Below, piece after piece: positions 1-7,141 of a DNA stretch of 64,000 bases (positions within the stretch are counted from its first letter, which is position 1; every line of letters begins with the position of its first letter). Made by a program: the position numbers and the translations under genes. The DNA is from Acetobacter thailandicus (GTDB taxonomy: Bacteria > Pseudomonadota > Alphaproteobacteria > Acetobacterales > Acetobacteraceae): contig NZ_WOSV01000009.1 of assembly GCF_011516655.1 (NCBI RefSeq), forward strand, positions 1 through 64,000, read 5' to 3'. The notes beneath the pieces are model-generated. The model was not told the DNA's origin, did not search any database, and worked only from the letters and a program-made list of their open reading frames with translations.

Positions 1-72
1 AAAACCCCGGAAGCCTCAGCCTCCAGAGCCTCATCCGCTCTCGATGAGCCAGCTTCTACAGCCTCATACTAA
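1..72 (+). CDS. possible C-terminal end of a gene entering from the left (partial)
   Basis: Frame 1 is open from the window edge to a TAA at 70-72 and would encode a 23-residue Ala/Ser/Glu-rich tail ending in TASY. A second frame (from base 2 to a TAA at 95-97) is also open, so the reading frame is not certain. If real, it is the end of a plus-strand gene converging on the epimerase at 199. No function can be given. Confidence 0.3.
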   Translation, partial: KTPEASASRASSALDEPASTASY

Positions 73-141
73 CCCTGTCAACACACCCCAAAATTAACCC
101 AAAAACCCAGGAAAAACCTGGTGAAAACAACTCAAACACAC

Positions 142-166
142 CTCAATTCCACTCAATTCCACTCAA
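142..166. repeat. 10-bp tandem repeat in an A/C-skewed spacer
   Basis: The unit ctcaattcca occurs twice head to tail (142-151, 152-161) and a third partial copy (ctcaa) follows. The whole spacer from about 73 to 198 is strongly A+C rich on the plus strand (G+T rich on the minus strand), with two A8 runs each preceded by ctc. A short ccagg-A5-cctgg hairpin lies at about 108-122. No gene is evident here. Confidence 0.6.
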
Positions 167-198
167 AAAAAAGCAAAAATCCTCAAAAAAAATCAAAA

Positions 199-1164
199 TT
201 AATCCTCATATGCTCTGAACCACTGCGTAAAGGCCGAAAGTCCTTCCTCAAATGACACCTCAGAGCGCCATCCGGTCAGTTCATGAAGGCGTTCAACGCA
301 AGCCCAGGTCTTTTCAACATCAGCCTGCGGGCGCGGCAGCAATCTCAGGTGAGCCTTACACCCCAGTCCTTTCTCCAGCAGATGCACCATATGCCGCACA
401 GATTCGGGATGATCACTGCCAACGTTGAGAATCCGCGCTGTGCCATGAGCTGGCGGTCTGACAAGCACGAGTAATACGGCACGAACAGCATCACTGATGT
501 AGGTAAAGTCACGTGCAAGGCTATCGCCTTCATACAACGTTACCTCGTCACCCAGCGTCATCGCCCTGGCAAAACTGTAATACGCCATATCAGGTCGGCC
601 CCACGGCCCGTAGATAGTGAAAAAGCGCAGCCCGGTCTGTGGCAGGCCGTAAAGATGAGAGTAAGACTCGGCAGTGAGTTCACCACTGCGTTTTGTCACA
701 GCATAAAACGAGCCTGGAACATCGACTCTGTCTGTTTCACGAAAAGGCAGTTGCGTATTGCGCCCGTAAACGGACGAAGAAGATGCATACACCAGGTGCT
801 TAAGCCGGGGCAGCCTGCGTGCAAACTCGAGCACAGCTACATGACCCTGCACATTGGAATGCACAAAAGCCTCAGGGTTACACACCGAGTACCGCACGCC
901 GGCCTGCGCAGCCAGATGCACAATACCGGTAATGCGCGCGCTGACATCAGAAAGGGCATTTTCTGCCAGCAGATCACACAAATCCATCCGGAAGAAGGTG
1001 AAGTTTTTTTTCTGCCTGAGCTGATCAAGACGATTCTGCTTCAGACGGGGGTCATAATACGCATTGAGGTTATCGATACCGATAACCTCAGCCCCCTCTT
1101 TTAACAGAGCCAGACAGGTATGATACCCAACAAACCCGGCTGCCCCGGTTACCAGAATCGTCAC
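199..1164 (-). CDS. NAD-dependent epimerase, probable UDP-glucuronate 4-epimerase
   Basis: Short-chain dehydrogenase/epimerase of 321 residues. The Rossmann glycine motif TGAAGFVG is at residues 6-13, and the catalytic Y154-x3-K158 pair follows a Ser-rich strand (YASSSSVYG). The segments VGYHTCLALL, DNLNAYYDPRLK and RFFTIYGPWGRPDMA are typical of the UDP-glucuronate 4-epimerase branch, which makes UDP-galacturonate for capsule, LPS or exopolysaccharide. Length fits the family. It is the last of three minus-strand genes but is separated from the DUF192 gene by about 80 bp, so co-transcription is not certain. Exact substrate is inferred: UDP-glucose 4-epimerase or dTDP-glucose dehydratase relatives share the fold. 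Confidence 0.88.
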   Translation of the reverse strand: MTILVTGAAGFVGYHTCLALLKEGAEVIGIDNLNAYYDPRLKQNRLDQLRQKKNFTFFRMDLCDLLAENALSDVSARITGIVHLAAQAGVRYSVCNPEAFVHSNVQGHVAVLEFARRLPRLKHLVYASSSSVYGRNTQLPFRETDRVDVPGSFYAVTKRSGELTAESYSHLYGLPQTGLRFFTIYGPWGRPDMAYYSFARAMTLGDEVTLYEGDSLARDFTYISDAVRAVLLVLVRPPAHGTARILNVGSDHPESVRHMVHLLEKGLGCKAHLRLLPRPQADVEKTWACVERLHELTGWRSEVSFEEGLSAFTQWFRAYED

Positions 1165-1244
1165 GCTTCTACCTCGTCAAACAGGTTGGAATGGTATCTG
1201 CCTGCATCAGCCACACTTACTGCCACATACATCAGGCTTATTAT

Positions 1245-1772
1245 TCAGGACTTTTTCTTCAGAGCTGCGGCGTCAACTTTATCGCCCACAACAATACCAA
1301 GGCGAGCCGTAACACCGCCGGCCAGTTCAAGTGTAGCCACTGCGGGCCCATGACTGCTGATATGCGCCAGGCTCTGAGGCACAGTATTTTCTGCGATGGC
1401 CTGAATACGATTATCTGCACCGATAAAAACAATATCGAGCGGAACAAGCGTATTTTTCATCCACATATCGCTCTGTTGCGGATAGCTCCACACGAAAAGC
1501 ATACCCTCGTTATCAGGAATATGCGTACGAAACATTTCGCCAACCTGCTGCTGCCTGGGTGTACGGGCTATCTCAGCAGAGAAAATATGTGCTTCACCAC
1601 TGGCTGACGTGATCGTCAGTTTTTCAACAGGCAGTTTAGGCTGTGCCTGAACTGGCTCAGGCAGCTCCTGCTCCTGTGCAGAAACATACAGCGGAGCTGC
1701 GGTGACCATAGCAGCACACAGGCCTGCTGCCAGAACATACCGTATACCGGTTTTTACATTAACACTCATCAC
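1245..1772 (-). CDS. exported DUF192 protein
   Basis: A 175-residue protein with an N-terminal signal peptide (hydrophobic segment about residues 12-30, likely cleavage after VSA at 32). The DUF192 core follows: EIARTPRQQQVGEMFR, a DNEGMLFVW stretch, then MWMKNT-LVPLDIVFI, which is the family signature. DUF192 proteins are small periplasmic or secreted beta-rich domains of unknown biochemical role. It starts 5 bp from the stop of the metallo-hydrolase gene at 1778 and is probably translated from the same mRNA. Family assignment is firm; function is not known. Confidence 0.85.
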   Translation of the reverse strand: MMSVNVKTGIRYVLAAGLCAAMVTAAPLYVSAQEQELPEPVQAQPKLPVEKLTITSASGEAHIFSAEIARTPRQQQVGEMFRTHIPDNEGMLFVWSYPQQSDMWMKNTLVPLDIVFIGADNRIQAIAENTVPQSLAHISSHGPAVATLELAGGVTARLGIVVGDKVDAAALKKKS

Positions 1773-1777
1773 ATGCC

Positions 1778-2452
1778 TCAGCCTGCATTAAAGAAAGGAT
1801 TACCGCTACGCTCGGAACCCACAGTGGTGTGCCCTCCGTGCCCGGGAACAACGATATAGCCATCATCCAGAGAGAACAGCTTTTCACGAATAGAATTTAA
1901 AAGAAGGGACTCGTCAGCATAAGCAAAGTCAGTACGACCCACTGCCCCTTTGAAGAGAGTATCTCCTGCAAATACGATTTTTGCAGCATGATCGATAAAG
2001 ACAACATGCCCAGGCGTATGGCCAGGTACATGAAGCACATGAAGCTTACGCCCGATCAGATCGAGCACCTGCCCGTCCTCACTATACTCATCAGCTGTCG
2101 CATTCTCCAGCTCACTCAGACCAAAATGTCCGGCCTGCTTCTCGATAGAGGACAAAAGAAATTCATCGCGCTTATCAGGGCCGATAACGACCGGCGCTTT
2201 ACCCTGACGTTCTGCCAGAATACGACACAGCGGCGCCACACCACCTGCATGATCAAGGTGCCCATGAGTGAGAATAATCGCTGAAACAGTAAGATTATTT
2301 TGCCCCAGGAACTGAGCCAGAACATCTGCATCACCGCCAGGATCAACAACGACAGCCTCAGCTGTCTCAGGGTTCCACAATACAGAGCAGTTTTGCCGAA
2401 AAGGGGTGACGGGAACAACCCGCACCTGCAAACCATCAAAGGTGAAATGCAC
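1778..2452 (-). CDS. metallo-beta-lactamase fold hydrolase, glyoxalase II-like
   Basis: 224 residues. The metal-binding motif H63-G-H65-L-D67-H68 is intact. A second histidine sits in HVPGHTPGHVVF, an aspartate in FAGDTLF, and the last histidine in VPGHGGHTTVG. Short length without the glyoxalase II C-terminal substrate domain places it with the YcbL-like group of hydroxyacylglutathione hydrolase relatives. Expected activity is thioester hydrolysis in the cytosol with two metal ions; the true substrate is not shown. It is the first gene of a minus-strand pair with the DUF192 gene and is divergent from xdhC. Confidence 0.87.
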   Translation of the reverse strand: MHFTFDGLQVRVVPVTPFRQNCSVLWNPETAEAVVVDPGGDADVLAQFLGQNNLTVSAIILTHGHLDHAGGVAPLCRILAERQGKAPVVIGPDKRDEFLLSSIEKQAGHFGLSELENATADEYSEDGQVLDLIGRKLHVLHVPGHTPGHVVFIDHAAKIVFAGDTLFKGAVGRTDFAYADESLLLNSIREKLFSLDDGYIVVPGHGGHTTVGSERSGNPFFNAG

Positions 2453-2603
2453 GTCTCTTAACTCCTACTTCTTCAGGCGCTGCTCACGCAAAACAAAACG
2501 TCACGGCTACAGTCCACTTAAAACCTTAAGTCATACTATCACGAGAGCAGGCACATAAAAACTGAGCGAAAAAACAACTTCCTTTTAACAGCACTGGTCT
2601 ATG

Positions 2604-2638
2604 CTTCGATAGAAGCCTACACTCCTCTCAAGTATAGT
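2604..2638 (+). promoter_or_regulatory. candidate -10 and small dyad upstream of xdhC
   Basis: In the divergent spacer 2453-2667 a TATAGT hexamer at 2633-2638 lies 30 bp before the ATG chosen for the xdhC-like gene, and a CTTC-gata-GAAG dyad lies at 2604-2615. No good -35 hexamer is present at 17 bp. A transcription start near 2645 would rule out the TTG at 2641 as a start codon. Confidence 0.3.
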
Positions 2639-2667
2639 CTTTGTTATGTCAGGTTTTATTAGTCGTT

Positions 2668-3762
2668 ATGACCAGCTCTCCCCTTCCGACCCGAACCCTT
2701 ATTGATCATGCACTGCACTGGTGTGATGCAGGCGATAAGGTTGTGATTGCAACCGTCACCGGTACATGGGGCAGCTCTCCCCGGCCAGCGGGCAGCGTAA
2801 TGGTCATGAGCGAAAGCGGTCGGATAGAGGGTTCTGTCAGCGGCGGCTGTGTTGAAACAGACGTCATTACCGCCGCACAGGAACTTATGAATGGTGCCCC
2901 GCCACGTATTATCTCTTATGGTGTCAGCTCAGAGCGCGCATGGGAGGTCGGGCTGGCCTGTGGTGGTAAACTCGAAGTTTTACTTGAAGCCGTTAAAAAC
3001 GCCGCCTGCCCGTGGGGCAGATTACCTGAAGCCATTTTACGCACGGCGCAGACTGCACAGAACCGGCGTGAGAGCGTTGTTCTGATCAGAACCATGGATG
3101 GCTTACACCACACTTTACTGACGGAGGAGCAGCTCGCCGGGGGGGACACACCCGATATTCCTGTTCCTGTTAGCCGCCTGGCCCTGCAAAGCCTTAAAGA
3201 GGGACGCAGCAAAGCCCTTGAAAGCGAAAACAAAACACCGGCATGGTTTGTGCAGCCACTGCCGCCGCCTTTGCGCCTTCTTATTGTCGGAGCAGTACAT
3301 ATTGCGCAGCATCTTGCTCTGCTGGCCCGCATGTCAGGGCTGGCTCCGGTTGTTATCGACCCCCGGACACCGCTCGCGACCGAAGAACGCTTCCCCGGCC
3401 TTATACCCGGCACAACCCTGATTACAGAATGGCCGGATGAGGTACTGCATAAGCTAAAACCTGACAGTATGACAGCTATTGTCACCCTGACACATGATGC
3501 CAAACTGGATGACCCGACACTGGAGGTCGCACTGCGCAGCTCTGCTTTCTATATTGGTGCTCTGGGCTCACGTAAAACCCAGGCGAGCCGGATTAAACGA
3601 CTACATGAAGCAGGCTTTTCTGAACATTCACTGAAGCGCATTCACGGTCCGGTTGGTCTGGCCATTGGCGCGACTGGTGCTGAGGAAATTGCTATCTCGA
3701 TTCTGGCGGAAATTATTGCCGTACGGCGTAATGCCTCCCTGGCGGAAGCACCAGGCTGGTAA
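2668..3762 (+). CDS. xdhC: XdhC/CoxI family molybdenum-hydroxylase maturation protein
   Basis: About 364 residues. The N-terminal XdhC_CoxI domain carries GTWGSSPRPAG, GSVSGGCVE and GLACGGKLEV, and the C-terminal half is a Rossmann-like XdhC_C domain (GAVHIAQHLA, then IGALGSRKT and GLAIGA). XdhC-type proteins bind molybdopterin cofactor and help insert its sulfurated form into xanthine dehydrogenase or aldehyde dehydrogenase of the xanthine oxidase family. The ATG at 2668 is preferred over a TTG at 2641, because the extra nine residues are not part of the family. Its TAA overlaps the ATG of the mocA-like gene by one base. No molybdenum hydroxylase subunits lie beside it. Confidence 0.85.
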   Translation: MTSSPLPTRTLIDHALHWCDAGDKVVIATVTGTWGSSPRPAGSVMVMSESGRIEGSVSGGCVETDVITAAQELMNGAPPRIISYGVSSERAWEVGLACGGKLEVLLEAVKNAACPWGRLPEAILRTAQTAQNRRESVVLIRTMDGLHHTLLTEEQLAGGDTPDIPVPVSRLALQSLKEGRSKALESENKTPAWFVQPLPPPLRLLIVGAVHIAQHLALLARMSGLAPVVIDPRTPLATEERFPGLIPGTTLITEWPDEVLHKLKPDSMTAIVTLTHDAKLDDPTLEVALRSSAFYIGALGSRKTQASRIKRLHEAGFSEHSLKRIHGPVGLAIGATGAEEIAISILAEIIAVRRNASLAEAPGW

Positions 3763-4376
3763 TGTCGCGCCTCAATATCACGCTTATTCTGGCCGCAGGC
3801 TATTCCCGCCGCACCGCGCCCTGCCATAAGCTTCTGGCAACTAATGCTGCCGGGCAAACAATGCTGGGCTGTACGATCAATACGGCCCTGGACAGCATAA
3901 CTGACCGGGTTGTGGTGGTAGTGCCACCACAACGCCCCGACTTAAAGAATATTGTCACGCAGGCTTCGGCTTTATCAGACCGCATAGAATTATGTGTCTC
4001 ACATAATACAGCACTGGGCCTGTCAGCCTCTTTACGAGCCGGGATAGAAGGCGCTGAAAAATACCAGGCACACTCTGCGCTGATCTGCCTGGGAGATATG
4101 CCACTTGTGCCCGTAACATTACTCAACACATTAATAGCAACGCAGCATGTGCCCTCCCCGCCCCCCGCAGCGGCCCCTTTGCTGCATGGCCGCCCTGGTA
4201 ACCCGGTAATATGGCGCGCCGATCAGTTCTCTGCCCTTAAACAGGCAGAAGGAGATAAAGGCGGACGCGACCTTCTCAGGCAGCTTGGGGCAGCTCTGCA
4301 TCTCATCGAATCTGACCCTGCCCTTCTGACTGATTTTGATACACCTGAACGCCTGCAACAATTCGCCCGACTATAA
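3762..4376 (+). CDS. mocA: MobA-like NTP transferase, probable molybdenum cofactor cytidylyltransferase
   Basis: 204 residues with the nucleotidyltransferase signature LAAGYSRR-x4-HK near the N-terminus, a metal-binding GDMP at about 110-113, and GRPGNPV in the second half. MocA joins CTP to molybdopterin to give the dinucleotide cofactor used by xanthine dehydrogenase-type enzymes in many proteobacteria; MobA would use GTP. Direct coupling to the XdhC gene through a TAATG overlap favours the MocA role. The usual glycine after the second arginine of the signature is replaced (RRTAPCHK), a mild departure. Confidence 0.75.
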   Translation: MSRLNITLILAAGYSRRTAPCHKLLATNAAGQTMLGCTINTALDSITDRVVVVVPPQRPDLKNIVTQASALSDRIELCVSHNTALGLSASLRAGIEGAEKYQAHSALICLGDMPLVPVTLLNTLIATQHVPSPPPAAAPLLHGRPGNPVIWRADQFSALKQAEGDKGGRDLLRQLGAALHLIESDPALLTDFDTPERLQQFARL

Positions 4377-4489
4377 GCATTTCATCTGTTGACCATCTGG
4401 CAGATCCGTCTGAACAATAACGGCAGAAGCTGGCAGACATAACGTTACCAGCCCGTTAGCCACAGCCTTTTTCGGAGTACAATAAAAGA

Positions 4490-4840
4490 ATGAGTAGAAT
4501 TCTGCGCACAAACCCCTCTCCTGTCCTTTCTACAGCAGTAGAGTATCATGGTTTTGTGTTCACACAGGGTGTTGTTGCACGTGACCTGAGCCAGGATATT
4601 GATGGGCAGACACGCGATGTGCTGGCACAGCTTGATGAATTACTTGAACACCACGGAACAGATAACACACGTCTGCTGCAGGCTCAGATCTGGCTCAAAG
4701 ACATTAACGACCGCGATGCTCTGAACAAACACTGGACAGCATGGCTGCCAGAAAATCAGGCTCCTGCACGTGCCTGTGTTCAGGCTGTGCTGGCAGACCC
4801 ACGTATGCTGGTCGAAATTATGCTGGTTACCACTAAATAA
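4490..4840 (+). CDS. RidA/YjgF/UK114 family protein
   Basis: 116 residues, the usual length of the family, which forms trimers with active sites between subunits. The C-terminal segment ARACVQAVLADPRMLVEI contains the conserved arginine that contacts the substrate carboxylate in active RidA-type imine deaminases, and resembles the YoaB-like subgroup. Expected role is hydrolysis of reactive enamine/imine intermediates made by PLP enzymes. It is 113 bp downstream of mocA, so it may be independent. Subgroup placement is inference. Confidence 0.82.
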   Translation: MSRILRTNPSPVLSTAVEYHGFVFTQGVVARDLSQDIDGQTRDVLAQLDELLEHHGTDNTRLLQAQIWLKDINDRDALNKHWTAWLPENQAPARACVQAVLADPRMLVEIMLVTTK

Positions 4841-4856
4841 AACACTCTTATTTTGT

Positions 4857-4916
4857 GACGGTCAGGCCACACAAGCTGTGATAATTTCGCAACTCTCCTG
4901 ACGAATCCTGGCCGTC
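4857..4916 (+). other. inverted repeat downstream of ridA-like gene
   Basis: GACGGTCAGG (4857-4866) pairs with CCTGGCCGTC (4907-4916) with one G-U, enclosing a smaller CACA/TGTG stem. There is no U-run, so this is not a typical intrinsic terminator. It lies within the 324-bp gap 4841-5164, which otherwise holds the 4980-5005 dyad and an AT-rich promoter-like stretch. Confidence 0.35.
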
Positions 4917-4979
4917 ATTCTGTATGCTCGCTCCGACAAAAAAGAACCCTCATTTTTTATAATTTTGCAGATTTTATCA

Positions 4980-5005
4980 TTTTATAGGAAATTTTTCCTA
5001 TAAAA
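4980..5005. promoter_or_regulatory. perfect 12-bp dyad upstream of the CHAP gene
   Basis: TTTTATAGGAAA at 4980-4991 and TTTCCTATAAAA at 4994-5005 are exact inverted copies around a two-base centre. A possible -35 (TTGCTA, 5012-5017) follows just downstream, so this is placed like an operator for the secreted CHAP-domain gene at 5165. It could also fold as an AT-rich hairpin in RNA. Confidence 0.5.
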
Positions 5006-5164
5006 CATTTTTTGCTATCCTTTTTATGACAAATCGATAAAAGCATGTTTATTGCTCTGCTTTCAGTGCTTGCCCGATATGCACAGAATGTCAGATAACT
5101 CCTCTTACAGTTGTTTCAGACAACAGACCTAAGAACAGATTTAATATGAACGAGGTAAGGCGAC

Positions 5165-6007
5165 ATGCGAAAAAAACAGTCAGGCTCTCTTATACTCAAA
5201 GTAGCCGCTGTTTCTCTGCTGTCCTTATCTGCCACCCTGCAGCCTGCATGGGCTAAGAGAGTCTCTCATTCTGTTACAAATCATCACAGAATAAACAGAG
5301 CTTCTCTGCATTACAGCCATGCCCGCAGACATCACTATGCAGGTGGTGGCCACGTTATTCAGTGTGTTGCCTACGCAAAAACTGCATCTGATGTTGTTAT
5401 TCGCGGTAATGCACGGGACTGGTGGTACAAAGCCGCCGGAGTTTATGAGCGTGGCTCAGCACCCCGCGAAGGTGGTGTACTAAACTTCCGCCCGATACGC
5501 CGCATGCCTCTGGGACATGTTGCTGTTGTACGACAGATCATTAACAGCCGTACTATTATGGTCGATCAGTCACACTGGGCGCAGAACGGCATTGCTCACA
5601 ATACACCCGTTATTGATGTTTCACCCAACAATGACTGGTCAGCTGTTCGCGTTGCACTGAACAATCATTCCGGTAGTTTTGGTTCAATTTACCCGACATA
5701 TGGCTTCATTTACGGGCACGACAATCACAACACCTCAGCGCCTCAGCACCACCAGAATCCTGAAAATGCACGCAGTGCCGTTATGATGGCCTGGGCGAAG
5801 AAAATACAGAATAACCCGAACCTGGCTACCCAGCTTGCTGAGGCTCCGGAAAATGCTCAGCCTGTTGACGGTCTGCACTCAGCCACATCAGATACTGTCA
5901 GCAATGACCAGAACCTCCCGTCAGGGACAAAACAGAAACCTGCTATCAGACACGTTCGGTCAGGTATACATCACAGACCAGGCGTAAGACATACCAGCCA
6001 CAGATAA
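5165..6007 (+). CDS. secreted CHAP-domain protein, probable peptidoglycan hydrolase
   Basis: 280 residues. A Sec signal peptide ends near AWA (residue 30). A CHAP cysteine-peptidase/amidase domain follows: catalytic Cys67 in QCVAYAK, His118 in GHVAVV, and the VDQSHWA strand. CHAP enzymes cut amide bonds in peptidoglycan peptides or between peptide and glycan. Regions flanking the domain are rich in His and Arg (residues 34-63 and the last 25), which could bind metal or the cell wall. The ATG follows a GAGG/AAGG Shine-Dalgarno. The gene stands alone between a dyad upstream and an intrinsic terminator downstream. Confidence 0.8.
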   Translation: MRKKQSGSLILKVAAVSLLSLSATLQPAWAKRVSHSVTNHHRINRASLHYSHARRHHYAGGGHVIQCVAYAKTASDVVIRGNARDWWYKAAGVYERGSAPREGGVLNFRPIRRMPLGHVAVVRQIINSRTIMVDQSHWAQNGIAHNTPVIDVSPNNDWSAVRVALNNHSGSFGSIYPTYGFIYGHDNHNTSAPQHHQNPENARSAVMMAWAKKIQNNPNLATQLAEAPENAQPVDGLHSATSDTVSNDQNLPSGTKQKPAIRHVRSGIHHRPGVRHTSHR

Positions 6008-6035
6008 GGCAAAAACTCATTTTAGTTTCAGATTA

Positions 6036-6066
6036 AACGCATCAGGTTATTACTGGTGCGTTTTTT
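6036..6066 (+). terminator. intrinsic terminator of the CHAP gene
   Basis: Ten-base stem AACGCATCAG / CTGGTGCGTT with one G-U pair, seven-base loop, followed directly by T6. Confidence 0.85.
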
Positions 6067-6112
6067 GTTATGAAGATTTTATAATTCTAAAATTATTTTC
6101 ATAAATCTATAC

Positions 6113-6136
6113 TGACCTTAGCCAACAATAAGGTCA
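6113..6136 (+). promoter_or_regulatory. dyad overlapping the ribosome binding site of the alpha/beta hydrolase
   Basis: TGACCTTA (6113-6120) and TAAGGTCA (6129-6136) are perfect inverted copies around eight bases. The right arm contains the Shine-Dalgarno AAGG (6130-6133) and the first base of the ATG at 6136. It could be a DNA operator or an mRNA hairpin that hides the ribosome binding site. Confidence 0.5.
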
Positions 6137-7083
6137 TGAAAATGCGAAAATTATCCCGCGCTATTCTGAAGTTAGGTGCTTATTATTTATTACTGACATT
6201 TCCTGTTGCCGCGCATACAGAAAATATTTCTCATCAGTCGCAATCTGCTGCGTTTTCTTCGTCACATTTTACCATAACAGACGAAGGAACAACGCAAAAA
6301 CCTGATATTATTTTTATACCAGGGCTAAGCGAAGGACGTGATATATGGGCAAACGAAGCCCTGCGACTTTCATCTGATTATCACCTTCATATGCTACAAA
6401 TTAACGGCTTCGCCGGGCAAAAATTCCCTCACAATACATCCCGTTTCTTTCTGTTACCCTCAGTTGTTAAGCAGCTCCACAACTACATTACGACCCGCCA
6501 TATGCACCCCGTGCTCATCGGGCACTCACTCGGCGGGCTGATTGCTTTGATGCTGTCTCAGCAATACCCACAGGATGTCTCCAAAATCATAGTTGTCGAT
6601 ACACTACCCTTTTATGGTAATTTATATGGCCCTCAGGCGACTGTTGAAAATACAAAAAAGATCGCTCTGGCAACACGTGATAATATTGTGCATCAAAACC
6701 CTGAGCAGGCGAAACAAGCCCAAAAACAGATTGCTCAGATGCTGGCTTTAAGTCCGGCAGGGCAACAATACGTTCTGATAAATACGCAAACCAGTGATCC
6801 CGCGATTGTTGCACAGGCTTTGTATGAAGACGCACAAACAGACCTGCGCCCACAAATTTTATCTAACAAAGTCAAAACCCTTGTTCTCTATGCCTATGAC
6901 CCGACACTGTACGGAAAGACAGATCAAAAAACACCTGCCGGGGATTATATGGAGACAATTTTCAAAGCCGGTTACAAAAATATGCCTGATGTCACGCTGG
7001 TGCGTATCGATAATTCGCGTCATCTGATTATGTTCGATCAGCCCGAAGCCATGCATAAGGCCATCGAAGATTTTCTCAGATAA
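6136..7083 (+). CDS. exported alpha/beta hydrolase
   Basis: 315 residues with an N-terminal hydrophobic export signal (about residues 10-26, VAA-H). The alpha/beta hydrolase fold shows an oxyanion segment IFIPGLSEGRDIW, the nucleophile elbow GHSLGG with Ser131, and a likely catalytic His near residue 297 in DNSRHLIMFDQP. Family members are esterases, lipases or related hydrolases; substrate cannot be told. A second ATG at 6142 has better spacing (8 bases) from the AAGG Shine-Dalgarno than the first (2 bases), so the protein may begin two residues later. A dyad covers the ribosome binding site. Confidence 0.82.
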   Translation: MKMRKLSRAILKLGAYYLLLTFPVAAHTENISHQSQSAAFSSSHFTITDEGTTQKPDIIFIPGLSEGRDIWANEALRLSSDYHLHMLQINGFAGQKFPHNTSRFFLLPSVVKQLHNYITTRHMHPVLIGHSLGGLIALMLSQQYPQDVSKIIVVDTLPFYGNLYGPQATVENTKKIALATRDNIVHQNPEQAKQAQKQIAQMLALSPAGQQYVLINTQTSDPAIVAQALYEDAQTDLRPQILSNKVKTLVLYAYDPTLYGKTDQKTPAGDYMETIFKAGYKNMPDVTLVRIDNSRHLIMFDQPEAMHKAIEDFLR

Positions 7084-7092
7084 AATACCCAT

Positions 7093-7115
7093 AAAAAAGG
7101 GGCCATAAGGCCCCT
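7093..7115 (-). terminator. intrinsic terminator of the gcv operon
   Basis: On the minus strand AGGGGCC-ttat-GGCCCCT is followed by T6. It lies about 25 bp past the gcvP stop. The plus-strand reading has no U-run. Confidence 0.85.
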
Positions 7116-7141
7116 CCGTTACTGATAATAACTTCCTGGTA

